A stretch of DNA of 64,000 nucleotides from Parasponia andersonii. Its lineage: Eukaryota > Streptophyta > Magnoliopsida > Rosales > Cannabaceae. Under the pieces are notes generated by a model. It was not told where the DNA came from, did not search any database, and worked only from the letters and a program-made list of their open reading frames with translations. Numbering within the stretch: the first letter of the stretch is position 1; every line of letters starts with the position of its first letter. The position numbers and the translations under genes were made by a program. Shown in pieces: positions 12,501 through 22,060 of the stretch. Location: positions 118,531-182,530 of the forward strand of contig JXTB01000386.1 in the NCBI GenBank assembly GCA_002914805.1. The letters are read 5' to 3'.

Positions 12501-15500
12501 CTGTAGAAGTTGAGGAAGAATCAACATGGAAAATCATTGCAAAATGGCGACATACATTGACAATAAAATCATTCTTGGGGTCAAGCAAATCTGGTTCAGC
12601 ACTGGCCGCAATAATGGTCATCAAGAGAATCTTAAACACCGATTTTTCAGCAAGAAGTTGGGTCTTCGTCTTTACACCTAAATCAGCCTGCAACATGCAT
12701 CATAAGCATTTCATATACTCAAAATTGAAAATTCAACTACTTTGCTTCCACAAAATTTTAACTCTAGAAAAATGGAAGATAATATTGATAAAAGTAGGCA
12801 TGGAACCAATTGGAACAAGTTTGTATAACACAGAAAATGTTTTTTCCCATTCAACTAATTCATCAATAATATTTTTTCTTTCCCAGCCAGGGAGGAGGAG
12901 ATGGGTGTTTCCGTAGCCTATAATTTCTCTCTTTGCATAGTGACGCGTGCCATAAAGAGCTTAGAGCTTCTTGCCCTTACATTGATCACCCNNNNNNNNN
13001 NNNNNNNNNNNNNNNNNNNNNNNNNNNNNNAACTTTTCATTGTGCATAAAAGTAAATAAAATCTCAAAGATAATTAGATAGGCAATATGAGGCAACAATT
13101 AACAAGTTCATTATCAGCATCTGGAGTAGCAAACTTCTAGATTTTGACAGCTTCAAAACATTCTATGTTTGTTCCAAGCTATGAGCATATGAGAGTTTTT
13201 GTCAGATGTTATATCACTAAGCTGAACTTTTAATAGTAACGTCTTCGTTTTTTCCCCCTTAAAAAAACAAAAAAGAAAAACTGTATTAAAATCATGGTAA
13301 CCACAAAAGTTATTTCACCGTAACTACACACAAAACAGAAACTTACTTATTTCAGGCAGCAGATTTTTTTTTTAAATAAAAAACCGGGACTAATATTAAT
13401 AAGAAGATAAAAAATAAAATAAAATACAGAAGGTAATAAAAGATGACAAGCTATCATCTTAATACTTATCAAGCAGCAGATTTTTTCAGCTCTAACCAAT
13501 TTTCAAAAAATGCTAACTAATGACCTACTAACTAATAAAAGATTTTTTCCAGAATTTTTTTAGAAGAATATGGGTCTATAGATAGTTCATGGGAGAGAAT
13601 TCGGCTGTGGGTCGCTCTACGGGTTAAGGAACAAAAAGATTTTAGGATGTGACGTTTTCTGACCTGTTAAAGGGGTGGTCGAATCTGTTGTAATTTTTTA
13701 CACCATCTTTACTTTTGTTTCCGTATTTGGGGACATCTTGTCCCTATTTTGTATAATTTTCAATCTATTAATACAAAGTTTCCCATTTCTTATAAAAAAA
13801 AAAAATATAATGCTAACTAATGAATAAATGCAATTAAATATTTAGAGGAAAAACAGAACGAAGCAAGAAGAGAAATAAGAGTTGATGGCAGTTAATACGG
13901 AACAAACCTTCATATCCATTGTCTCAGGCCTACGCCAAGATGAATCAGCAGAAGAAACCAACAACTTTGACAACTGGCTTGGTGTGTATCCCTCATCCTT
14001 TACTTTTTCTGGTAAATTAAGCTGAGAAGATAAGCACACACGAAGGAACTTTAGAGCCTGCTTTCGATAGAAAGCATCAATTCCACTATGCTTGTTTAAA
14101 ATAACTGCTACAGCAAGGTTAATACATCGATCTAGAGGCACCAAAAAAGGAGTTGAGGGCTCAAATGTAAAGATCAAACGTAGCCCATGCTCTGGATTCT
14201 CCTTGCACTCAAGAGCAAGGGGCTCTTTAAGAAAACGTCTATTGCGACCACCTAATTTTCCAAGCAATTGCAAAGCTTTTGCACCCCAAGGAAAGGGTGC
14301 AGGTCTCAAGTGCGACCACAGGGCTAAAATCACCTCAGACATAACACTAGCCATACTGGGTTCCAAGAAATCAGGATTCAGACTATCAACCCAAAACTCA
14401 AGTGTTCTTAAACCTAAGCTCACAAGATCATCACTTCCCTTGAGACACAAAACAAGAGGCTTCATAAGACGGGGAAGGTGAGGTAACAATGCGCTTAAGC
14501 GTGCAGGCAAGGTTAAGCACAACTCCAGCAACAGATCCCTCATGTCTTCCCCTGTTGGACCCTCGAGCATTGTCAAGAGTATATTAAGACAAGGTTGCAA
14601 CATAGGTATCAAATCCCGCAGAAGAAGTTCAAATTTACATCCGGCAAGTGCTCGAAACATCAAACGAAGAAGCTGGATATAACCCAGGGGCCTTTCAACT
14701 TCAGTGGCATTTTTCATGCAAACTTCCATTATTACAGGTACGTGAGGCTGCAAAATGCGCTCAAGATCTGGAGGTGCTTTGGACACTGCACCAAATATAA
14801 ACCGAAAAAGATGCAAAACAAGTTTTGCTGCTGGAGAATCTGGATACTTCAAAACGTCAAGTTTACTGCTTACAAGAAAATTAACTAAAACATCTGCAAA
14901 TGGCCGGTAGACTTTAGGAGCTTGCAAAAGAGTAGAAAATATGTGAACCAATTGAGTGTTGCAAATCATGCAGTCAAACAGCTCAGGCATGCACAATGAG
15001 AGCATGTCCATCAAGTCTCGGGGTTCCATAATAGCCAGAATCTGGGAGAAGAGATTAAGCATCTCCTTCTCCTCCTCCTTCTCCTTGAAGAGAGCCAAGC
15101 AATGCACGCCACTCTTTAGAACCCCAGAGGCTTTCAAGACCTTGTCAATGTCAAAATTAAACAAAGTTAATCATCTCCTAAAACCAATATTAAAATACAA
15201 TAGTCTTTTGTGGCTGTTATTGCAATAGTTTGGTCACTTTGGTTGGAAAGGAATAATAGGATCTTTGATGATGTCAAAGGGGATTTGTATTCTATTTGGA
15301 AGAGAGTGAAATACTTTGTAACTGTGTGAGTATATAACACTAAATCTTTTAAGGACTTCTCTTTCTCTGAGTTGTGTAGAGATTGGACTAGTTGGGTGTA
15401 GCCTTTTTTAGTTGTTATTTTAGATGATGTCTTATCATCTTGCTGTATTCCTCTTTTTTCAATAAAATTTTTCTCGTTTCCTATCCAAAAAACACTTTTA

Positions 15501-18500
15501 AAAATACAATAGTCTTTTGTGTAATACCTCATCTTCTCTCATCCCTTTGAACGCTTGAGGTGCTTGCATATTAGATGGAGAAACAAGCACCTGCGGGTGT
15601 GCTCCATGTGTGGAAGGAGTAACCTTAAACCATCAGCAACAGCACATAAGATAACAAAAGTGAGTCCAATTATGAGAAGTATCAAACAAAAGTGACAATA
15701 CCTGTTGTCGGGGCAAGTGTGCATGAGTGATGCTCCATATGATAGTCTTCATTCCTGACAGACATATATTGCTTTGTCAAACAAATCCAAACAAGCAAAC
15801 AAATAAACCCGTGCTTATCTCAGAAACAAACTTGCCCAAAATTCAAGAATCTATAAATTACAGAATTCCAAAAACACAGAGAAAAATAAATCAGCATTAA
15901 AAGAACCATCAAAATAAAAGAGACGACAATGATGAGGATCAATTACCCATGACTAATGTCTTAATGAGATGCTTACAGTCATTTACTTCCCTAGAGTGTT
16001 CCACAGGAACCTGCAAATTTAAAACGGCCTGCAAATACAATTCATTTCAGATTCAACGATAGGCCCCAGAAAAGGAATGCAGCAATACAGAAAAGAGAAC
16101 GGAAAGAGCAATTTACTACATATCGTACAGCAACCAAAAAAATGCAGACTACAAGAGCAGGGAAAAATCTGGAACCATGTCACCGATTTCAAACAATAGA
16201 GCAACACCACCATAACATATATCCATTTTCTTCACAGCCAAGAACAATAAACTAACCTTGAAGCGCATTTTTAAACCAAACTGAAAACAAACTAAAACCT
16301 GTGGATGTATGCAAAGCTCCTAAAAACTTCCTTACTATGCATTAAGTTCCTAGGTAAGCATCGGATTCCTGGTTCCATGATCAACTTAATTCGGCATATA
16401 TATATATTTTTTATACGAAATTCAGCATATATTTAAAACCCAAGCAACAAAAGGAAAGCCTTAAATTATTTCTTTGTATTTCTCTTTTTTTGCAATAAAA
16501 TTTTTCTTGTAATAAAAATACAAGTTGTCCAAACCACCTGCACAGGAAGTTCAAGCTTTGCCCTTAAAGTAGTACGATCCTTTCCCTCCTCACCCTCCTC
16601 CAACAGCTGTCAAAAAAAAAAATCAACATTAACAAATAAACGAAGATAGAATTGCAAACCGAAAAGATTCAGGGAAGGAAAATTTTGTATAAAATAAACC
16701 TAGAGATATCAAATCATTGCAAGGCCATTTTTCTACAATAATTGAAGTAAATAATGTGAGCAGTCTCAATAAATATAATGAACATTTAACATGAAATGTT
16801 GAACATACAAATTGTAGAAATTTCCATAATGAAAAGCATAAACAATATGTACGCAAGATTTCACGCAGTAATTAACTTGACTTTTTTTTTTTGTTTTTTT
16901 TTGATAAGAAATAATTAACTTGACTTTTGAATTCTGCAGCTGGTATAGTATTAATAGCAGGGGGAAGAGGATTAAGAATTCATTTTGTTTGGCAGTCGTT
17001 TGAAAAATTTTGCTAGAGAAAAATAAGAGGACTTTTAAGAATCTTGAAAGCGATTTTGATTCCTCGGGGGAAAAAAAATAAAATGTTGGACAATAGAGTT
17101 TGGAAGTGTATTATTTTCAGACTTGGTTAGAAGTTGGGGTTCTTAATTGTACTACTGGTGACACTTGTCACCAAGTTTCTAACTCTAAAAAGTAAAATGA
17201 ATAAATAAATAAAACCCAATTATAAGAGTCCTCATTCCTTATCCAAAAAGTAAAATTTAAAATCTTAAAAAAATTTTAAAAAAATCTCTATAACTAGGCC
17301 AACATTGCAAGAGAGACTAGATTTGATCGAAACAATTACTCTTTAAAAGCTTAAAACTATACATTACCTGAGGAATCGTGCGCTTAAAAGTACTAAATTT
17401 CCCCACAAAAGCATCCAAAATACGCCCCTACAAGAATATAACACAAACACATATTACTATCAAAATTCAAAAGGAAGATAAGATCCACAAAATTTACAAG
17501 TTAAAGACAGGAAATGACAACTAAGGGATTTCTCTGTAACTACCAGTAGAATCCGTGCTTCATCCATAGATTGTTGGTCAACACCTTTCTCAAAAATCGG
17601 CTCAACCTATATTCCACAAAAACCGATTAATTAAATACGCAACCACAATCATGCAACAAATATCAATCTTCTGAAGTAAATTAGCCAAGTCAAGAATGAT
17701 ATGTATTGAAACAGGAGCTTGTGTGAAAGGCAACGAACACGTCTAACGGTCTAAGTCATCTATTAGTATGGGTGCCATCACAATGAAGGGTGGAGATGGC
17801 ATCACTTACGTCTAACAAAATTGTCCATATTGGAAACTCTTCTTAACAAAAACAACAATAATAATAAACAGATGGAAAAATATTCACCAGATTCAACATC
17901 AACCGAGCACAAGTAGTATGAATGCCGAGAGACAATGAAGCATCGTGCATGTTACTCGAAAACAAGTAGATAATCCGCGATAACTGCAATAAAATTTACA
18001 AATTTGTCAGTATATAGAACATAGCGTGGGATGCAATACAGTGCTAATGTGACCAGAACATATGCAAGTTCACAACAAACCAATTAATAAAACTATTTCC
18101 TTTTTTTATATATATAATGAAAATATTACAAGCAGTGGTCCCACATGGAAAATAAAAAAAATAAAAAAAGATAAAATAAAAACACAGACACACACACACA
18201 AAAACAAACAATTAAGTCGTGCCTCTGTCTGAGAAGGCTGCAGGTCTAAGTACTGAGGCTTAAAAATTGTTTACAAAAAAAATCCAAAGAGAACCATCTA
18301 TCTCAACAGAAATACACGCAGAAGTTAAAGCCCAATGAAACTGGCAGACACACACACTTCAAGGGTAAAAAATGCAAAGCAACGTTGCAATCGGACACTG
18401 TTTAGCATCTAAAACTACCAAGAACGGATTAGTACAAGTATCACATACCCCACAAGAACATAAAATTCAAAGTTTATTTAATGAAACTATCTCAACTGTG

Positions 18501-21500
18501 AATCACTAAAGTGAAATATAATGAAACTATCTCAAACGTGAATCACTAAAGGAAAATACTTCTCCTACATTAATTAATCAACTAAAAATTCTATTATTGA
18601 GTCAAAATGTTTTTCCCATCACTATTTGACACAAAGTTTGCACTAATAAGATATTGCCATTTGTGAAACCAACATCTCATACTGTACAAGCAATTTGAAA
18701 CGTTAGCAAGTCATTTGGAGAAAGCATCCAAACCAAAATCAACTAGTGAGTTTTAATCAATAACTAAATCAGTAATTAAAACAAAACAGAATAAAACCTT
18801 GTCTATGAGGAGATGAACGTAAAATATGATTTTGTATAAACATCATGTAAAGCACCTGTGAAAGGGAAAGATCCGCACGAACATGATGAACAATCTCTGC
18901 TAGTAGACTACAAGCTAGTGGCCGCAATGTCTCAAAGCAGGCTCTCCCCGTTCCAACTAGAACTCTGAAGAGATTGAAAGAAGGGTTAAGGAACTGACGA
19001 ATCATGCAGTTGCTAACTATAATTTCTAAGAAGTATGATACTTATGTGACAAGTGCAGATAAAGGAACACCGCAGAGCAGAGAGTAAAAGGTTAGAGATT
19101 CAATGTTGGTATAATTCAATTCCCTTATATTTAGAAATTATCAAAAATATCAAAGATAATAGCAATCTTATAGCATGCTTTCCAACTCAACACAAATACC
19201 AAGGCAAAGATTGTATTGCAACATGAAAGAACTGAATTTAACCCCTAGCTTACGGGGCATGGGCATTCTGTTGTAGGTAATATAGCAGCAGCCACCCACC
19301 ATAAAAACCTGTCAAGATTCAGTGACTTGACCGAAAATAGATCCAATGAAGGTCAACTTATTAGAATAACGACATAGGACAGAATGAAAGAATAAGAAAA
19401 CAGTAAAGGAGCACCAAAAAATTGTCAAACTCCATTCCGTCTTTCCTTTTCTTTCCTCTTTAATGAGTATCAACAAACAAGTAACATCAATCTTCCAAAA
19501 AAAAATAACTTTATTGAATTAGTAAGCACCATATTTTAGGTAACTGACTAAATGCCATATGACTCCCAAGGTTTTGACATTAAGAAAAGAAAATCCTATA
19601 TCTGACATTAACTATTTGTTACTTCAACAATAAATCCATAACATCAAGTAAAATCTCAAGGTAGAGGCATAAGCTTCCCATATGATCAAAGAACAGCTCA
19701 ACGCACCCTGTATGACTAACTCTTTTCACTTTCTCTTTTACCTGGAGGCAACATAAATTTACATGTCTCTACCCTCTATAGCATAATGCTTCAGCCATGA
19801 AAAGAATAGAGAATTCTCAATGAATTTAGGACCAATCAACTCAACAAATAAACTTCCTATCATGTTTTTTAACAGTTGTGGTGATCTATAGTATTAGTCT
19901 ACTATCTTACCTCTCTTCCAGTAGCGTATCAATCAAAGGAAACAAACCCCTCTTGCAATCAGTTCCAAGAACATGTTTTAATGCCACTAATAATTCCTGC
20001 ATCCAACAAATTAAAGTACTTAATTCTTCAAACAATAGAAAAAGATCAAGTACGGTAAATAAATCAAGCGAAGAACTTTTACCTTTCTAATTGAGACGGA
20101 GTCTGAACACGTGACTAACAGATTCACAATGCTCTTACATATGCTTTCTTCATGAGGCCTTATATAATCAGCAAAACTCTTTAACAGGTATGTCAAAAAA
20201 GAAGCCGTCTGGAACCATAACAAAATAGAATTAGTAAACACTTAAATGGGTTTAATTTGAAGTAGGGAGATACATCAATTAGGAAAAGAAAAGCCTAAAC
20301 TTCAGAATCTTCTGAATATGCTCTTCAACAGGACGCTAGAGAAGAGAATTAATTGTCTGCACTAAACATTTGCAGACAAACAAGGTTTGATTCCCCAACC
20401 CATCATTTGGACAGGTGGACATGACTTTTTTAAGACAGGCTTCAATAATATGATGGGTTGCATTACGCAGGAGAAGCTCTTCTCTTGAGGATATTCCTAG
20501 TTATGTTAATGCTACCAAGCATTAATACCTCCCTTTGATGGAGAACGTTGCACAAGAGAATTCTGGCTCACCCACAGACGCAGACGCTCAAAAGAACATA
20601 AACCACCAACACAATAGTTTTACCAGTTAATTTAAGCTTAAGACTCACCATTTCGCAATCAAAAAGTTTAATCGACGCGAAAATCGGTAGTAAATATCAT
20701 GTACCTTAACTTGTGCACCCTTCAGATCAATGAAATGAGTCTTCAAATGGGGAGGAACCTTTTCAGGACCAGGAACGGATATAGCAGCTACCATTAAAGG
20801 CAACAAGTTGGGAATATTGATCTGTACAAGCCTACTATACAACTGAAAAAGAAACAGGACCACGAGAGGACTCTCTGTAATTATCTTGAAAGAACGAGTA
20901 CTCGGATTAAGCTGCCCGGACCCGGAATAACTACTAGGCATCGACAGGTCTGAAGAAGAAGTATCCATAGGCTTAACATCTTCCCCGACCGCAGCCGCGT
21001 TCTCGAAAAAATGGCTCACAGTCGATTTGAAGTTCTCGTAAATCTTGCAGACGAAGTCCAAGAAAGGCTGAACTTCAGCTTCCAAAGTGGGTCTGAAGTT
21101 CCTAAGCAAGTCGAAGATAATTCGCACCGAAATCAAGGCGTTTTCTTCGTTGTCAGTGGTGAGCACTTGCAAAGCAACTTTCAAGAGCTCCTGCACGAAA
21201 GGCCGAAGAACCTCACTGTGCGGGAGGCGATTGAGTATCTCCACCACAATGTTTCTAAGCTTGTGCTCGGGATTATCGGCGAACTGCGCCTTCGTAATTT
21301 GCAGGAGAATCACCGAAAACGCCCGAAAATAACACTTCAAGAAATTCAAGTACTCGGCCGTGTGAGCAATCTCCAGGCTGTCCCGAACCTCCATTGCCAT
21401 CTGCAACCTCGCTTGAATCGCTGTTTCGAACAACAACAACAAAGACAGAAAACAGTATCTCAACTCCACCATACAAACACTTCTCAACTCTAGCTAAAAA

Positions 21501-21537
21501 AACTCGCAAGTAATATTCAGTTCTCATTTCAAGCAAA

Positions 21538-21575
<38 letters not shown>

Positions 21576-21646
21576 TGTGTGTGTTTACGAAGGTCGGGGT
21601 CGACGAGATGCCGAGAATGCTGCTCGAAGTTCTGAATGGGACACAT
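1..21646 (-). CDS. TRA1: TRA1/TRRAP homologue, 31 exons, C-terminus off the left edge
   Basis: Tra1/TRRAP is a very large PIKK-family pseudokinase that binds activators and anchors the SAGA and NuA4 acetyltransferase complexes in the nucleus. The reading was joined from 31 exons whose phases all agree: 21646-21589, 21420-20705, 20208-20083, 19996-19911, 18964-18856, 17983-17888, 17606-17544, 17427-17368, 16606-16538, 16028-15947, 15754-15702, 15623-15528, 15140-13908, 12687-11692, 11616-11281, 10930-10672, 10585-10363, 10210-9820, 9130-8981, 8874-8653, 8550-8329, 8204-7551, 7069-6809, 6404-6057, 4639-4227, 4055-3626, 3375-2077, 1575-1315, 1217-927, 834-349, 55-1. This gives about 3,381 residues. 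Plant TRA1 proteins are about 3,800-3,900 residues, so the kinase-like and FATC part is missing only because the window ends. No stop or frameshift was seen. The start MCPIQNFEQHSRHL matches the conserved plant N-terminus. Confidence 0.95.
2077..3375 (-). CDS. TRA1: TRA1 exon 27 (residues 2585-3017), FAT domain
   Basis: This 1,299-nt exon (433 codons) encodes the main part of the FAT domain, the helical TPR-like domain next to the kinase fold in all PIKK proteins. Characteristic strings are WHIALALLESHVMLFLNETK, GLSLVQHGYWQRAQSLFYQA, CLWEEQWLYCATQLSQWDAL and HLGFRDKAWNVNKLAHIARK. The acceptor is TCTAG at 3376-3380 and the donor CAG/GTATGA at 2077. In Tra1 the FAT domain packs against the inactive kinase-like domain and the solenoid. 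Confidence 0.94.
3626..4639 (-). CDS. TRA1: TRA1 exons 25-26 (residues 2304-2584), GC-AG intron between them
   Basis: Exon 25 (4227-4639, 413 nt) and exon 26 (3626-4055, 430 nt) together make 281 whole codons. The frame is only kept if exon 25 ends at AATAG and the intron begins GCAAGT, giving CSDANR then YPLSLRQEVFQRVERQ. A GT donor three bases further in would break the frame. The intron (4056-4226) is therefore a GC-AG intron with an otherwise strong donor. Exon 26 carries the conserved strings LGLRAKDPEMRMKFFLLYHE and ILVEDKPITLAPNSARVP. Intron 24 upstream (4640-6056, 1.4 kb) has only an A/G-rich tract. Confidence 0.9.
4769..4816. repeat. A/G-only (AAAAAG)n tract in TRA1 intron 24
   Basis: A run of AAAAAG units appears on the plus strand, which is a long C/T-only tract on the transcribed TRA1 strand. 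It lies about 130-180 nt downstream of the exon 25 acceptor in plus coordinates, that is upstream of it in the transcript. It could act as a polypyrimidine or branch-site context, but is probably a simple repeat. The rest of 4640-6056 shows no gene. Confidence 0.7.
6057..9130 (-). CDS. TRA1: TRA1 exons 19-24 (residues 1685-2303)
   Basis: Six exons: 9130-8981, 8874-8653, 8550-8329, 8204-7551, 7069-6809 and 6404-6057. They encode 619 residues of solenoid, including YLRHEKTEVNVLFDILSIFL, SRLGLPFNTTAENRRLAIEL and KVLEKQPHLFIRNNINQISQ. Exon 22 contains a low-complexity acidic and proline-containing loop (about residues 2010-2080). This is exactly the exon set that recurs in the degraded copy at 34934-38167, so this block is the reference for judging lesions there. 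Intron 23 (6405-6808) carries a MITE. Intron 18 (9131-9819) is AT-rich with no feature seen. Confidence 0.93.
6543..6744. mobile_element. MITE-like element in TRA1 intron 23
   Basis: About 200 bp bounded by terminal inverted repeats. The left end reads AGGTAGTTT..., then AACCTATGTATAGGTATT. The reverse complement of the right end reads AGGTATTTT..., then AATCTATATAGAGGTATT. A related copy lies at 60419-60624 with the shared core GGTATTTTTTTTAGTCGTTA. No coding capacity is present. Both copies abut (TA)n runs (here 6522-6542). Superfamily cannot be set because the target-site duplication is hidden in the TA-rich flank. Confidence 0.72.
9820..11616 (-). CDS. TRA1: TRA1 exons 15-18 (residues 1282-1684)
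   Basis: Exon 15 (11281-11616), exon 16 (10672-10930), exon 17 (10363-10585) and exon 18 (9820-10210) encode 403 residues with consistent phases. Exon 17 ends in the middle of a codon and exon 18 starts at 10210, giving the conserved junction YFRRFMYIIQSDAGQPLRDE. Using the later CAG at 10188 instead would break the frame, so the upstream acceptor is preferred. Exon 18 carries a Pro/Ser/Thr-rich, probably disordered insert (LTTPPPESSNPPSAPPAA) between ordered helices. Intron 15 (10931-11280) holds nothing recognised. Confidence 0.92.
11692..12687 (-). CDS. TRA1: TRA1 exon 14 (residues 950-1281), HEAT solenoid
   Basis: A 996-nt exon of 332 whole codons joins exon 13 in frame (MDMK then ADLGVKTKTQLLAEKS). 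It encodes further HEAT-like helices, with a Ser/Thr-rich loop after IFHVDSS and the string GGVVGLGALVGKVTVETL. The preceding intron (12688-13907) contains a 39-N assembly gap at 12992-13030, so an additional small exon hidden there cannot be strictly excluded. The continuous match to the plant TRA1 pattern and the conserved phase argue against one. Confidence 0.92.
12992..13030. other. Assembly gap of 39 N in TRA1 intron 13
   Basis: Thirty-nine Ns interrupt intron 13. The flanks are AT-rich intron sequence and the exons on both sides join in phase without it, so no coding sequence is expected to be lost. Confidence 0.95.
13509..13823 (+). mobile_element. 5'-truncated LINE (L1-type) 3' end in TRA1 intron 13
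   Basis: A 15-bp direct repeat, AATGCTAACTAATGA, occurs at 13509-13523 and 13809-13823 and brackets about 285 bp ending in an A-rich tail. Frames on the plus strand read SSWERIRLWVALRVKEQKDF and, after a frameshift, SDLLKGWSNLL followed by a stop. This resembles the C-terminus of plant L1 reverse-transcriptase proteins. The order (ORF end, short 3' UTR, poly-A, TSD) is that of a target-primed insertion. It is antisense to TRA1. Confidence 0.8.
13908..15140 (-). CDS. TRA1: TRA1 exon 13 (residues 539-949), HEAT solenoid
   Basis: This 1,233-nt exon is exactly 411 codons, with acceptor ACAAG and donor AAG/GTTTGT. It contains leucine-rich paired helices typical of the HEAT solenoid that makes up most of Tra1. 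Recognisable strings are MLSLCMPELFDCM, YIQLLRLMFRALAGCKFELL and HLRPAPFPWGAKALQLLGKL. Near the start is a charged run, KEKEEEKEM. The solenoid is the part that contacts activators and other complex subunits in Tra1/TRRAP generally; which helices do so in plants cannot be read from the sequence. Confidence 0.93.
15192..15521 (+). mobile_element. 5'-truncated LINE 3' end with 21-bp TSD in TRA1 intron 12
   Basis: The same 21-bp string (ending ACAATAGTCTTTTGTG) stands at 15192-15212 and 15501-15521. Between them the plus strand encodes AIVWSLWLERNNRIFDD, a hallmark of plant L1 ORF2 C-termini, then a stop, a 3' UTR with AATAAAA and an A-rich end. The right TSD copy ends 6 bp from the donor site of TRA1 exon 12 (boundary 15527/15528), so the element landed almost at a splice site but left it intact. 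It is antisense to TRA1. Confidence 0.85.
15528..20208 (-). CDS. TRA1: TRA1 exons 3-12 (residues 259-538), small exons
   Basis: Ten short exons (53-126 nt) separated by introns up to about 0.95 kb encode HEAT-solenoid helices. Recognisable strings are ASFLTYLLKSFADYI (exon 3), LGTDCKRGLFPLIDTLLEER (exon 4), ADLSLSQ (exon 5), LLEEGEEGKDRTTLRAK (exon 9), VPVEHSREVNDCKHLIKTLV (exon 10) and MKTIIWSITHAHLPRQQ (exon 11). Exon 10 starts at a CAG ending at 16029. A second CAG 18 nt further in, ending at 16011, could give a form shorter by six residues in the same frame. Introns 8, 9 and 12 carry LINE-derived inserts described separately. The remaining introns are AT-rich with nothing else recognised. 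Confidence 0.88.
16471..16521 (+). mobile_element. LINE 3'-UTR fragment in TRA1 intron 9 (tentative)
   Basis: The stretch with CTCTTTTTTTGCAATAAAAT followed by TTTTCTTGTAATAAAAA closely resembles the 3' UTR end of the intron 12 LINE (CTCTTTTTTCAATAAAATTT). No clear TSD was found, so this may be an older or rearranged tail. Confidence 0.4.
16869..16928 (-). mobile_element. LINE micro-tail with 17-bp TSD in TRA1 intron 8
   Basis: TAATTAACTTGACTTTT occurs at 16869-16885 and again at 16912-16928. Between them are only about 26 bp: a T run, G, a T run, then GATAAGAAA. On the minus strand that reads TTTCTTATC followed by a poly-A run, the same 3' end seen in the LINE tails of introns 12 and 13. 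It looks like a target-primed insertion that kept almost nothing but the tail. Confidence 0.65.
20705..21646 (-). CDS. TRA1: TRA1 exons 1-2 (residues 1-258), start codon
   Basis: Exon 1 (21589-21646) is 58 nt and encodes 19 residues plus one base. Exon 2 (20705-21420) begins after an AACAG acceptor and is 716 nt, so the pair makes 258 whole codons. The segment holds the first HEAT-type helices, with the conserved strings HTAEYLNFLKCYFRAF and VEILNRLPHSEVLRPF, then a short Ser/Gly-rich linker near residues 165-190. The ATG at 21646-21644 is chosen because the protein is conserved from its first residues and no in-frame ATG precedes it in the short leader. The assignment rests on recalled similarity to plant TRA1 proteins. 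Confidence 0.93.
21538..21588. repeat. Compound microsatellite (TA)n(GA)n(GT)n at the TRA1 intron 1 donor
   Basis: About 24 bp of TA repeats, then GA and GT repeats, run right up to the first-intron donor of TRA1 (exon boundary 21588/21589). In the transcript this places (AC)n(TC)n(TA)n directly after the 5' splice site. Length variation here could alter splicing efficiency, which is inference only. Confidence 0.8.
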
Positions 21647-22060
21647 GGCGTTGAGCGAGTAGCAAAAACCCTAAATCCCTCTTGACGCTGCTACTCCTTG
21701 AAGATCCTTTTTACAGGTTCGAAACGAAAACTAACTCTCGTCTGAGAAAATTAGGGTTCGCACTTGGTAGCTTTCTATCGTAATTTTCCCGAGAAAATTC
21801 GGGTCATTTCATATTTCTCTGTGATTTTCTCTCTTTTTCTTCCTTTTTAGTTTAAGTCGTCGTTTCTCAGGTCCTCGAGGACTCTGAGGATTCGAAACGA
21901 AGTATTGTGTTCCCGGTTCTCGGACGACAACTTTTTATATCCCGTTTTTTTTTTAATATTTTTATTCTTTTCAATAGTCGAATTGGGCCGTGTCCATTGG
22001 CCCAAAATAATGGGCTCCACAACGGTTGGACCCATTCCAGATGTGGGTCCAATTGTTTGT
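21647..22060 (-). promoter_or_regulatory. TRA1 5' leader and promoter: telo-box, site II motifs, palindrome
   Basis: A telo-box AAACCCTAAA stands at 21666-21675, 20 bp upstream of the TRA1 ATG, and a second TTAGGGTT lies near 21749. Site II (TGGGCY) motifs occur at 21984-21989 (TGGGCC), 21999-22004 (GGCCCA) and 22011-22016 (TGGGCT). A perfect 9-bp inverted repeat TTGGACCCA/TGGGTCCAA occupies 22026-22034 and 22044-22052. In plants, telo-box plus site II architecture is typical of housekeeping and growth genes and site II is bound by TCP factors. The region could serve TRA1, the plus-strand side, or both. No clear TATA box was seen. Confidence 0.55.

Noticed and set aside
14092..14888. Plus-strand open frames across TRA1 exon 13
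   Set aside because: They are reverse-strand shadows of a long, strongly recognised exon. The same applies to plus-strand frames at 3603-3893, 7686-7991, 11429-11662, 12413-12916 and 21011-21493.
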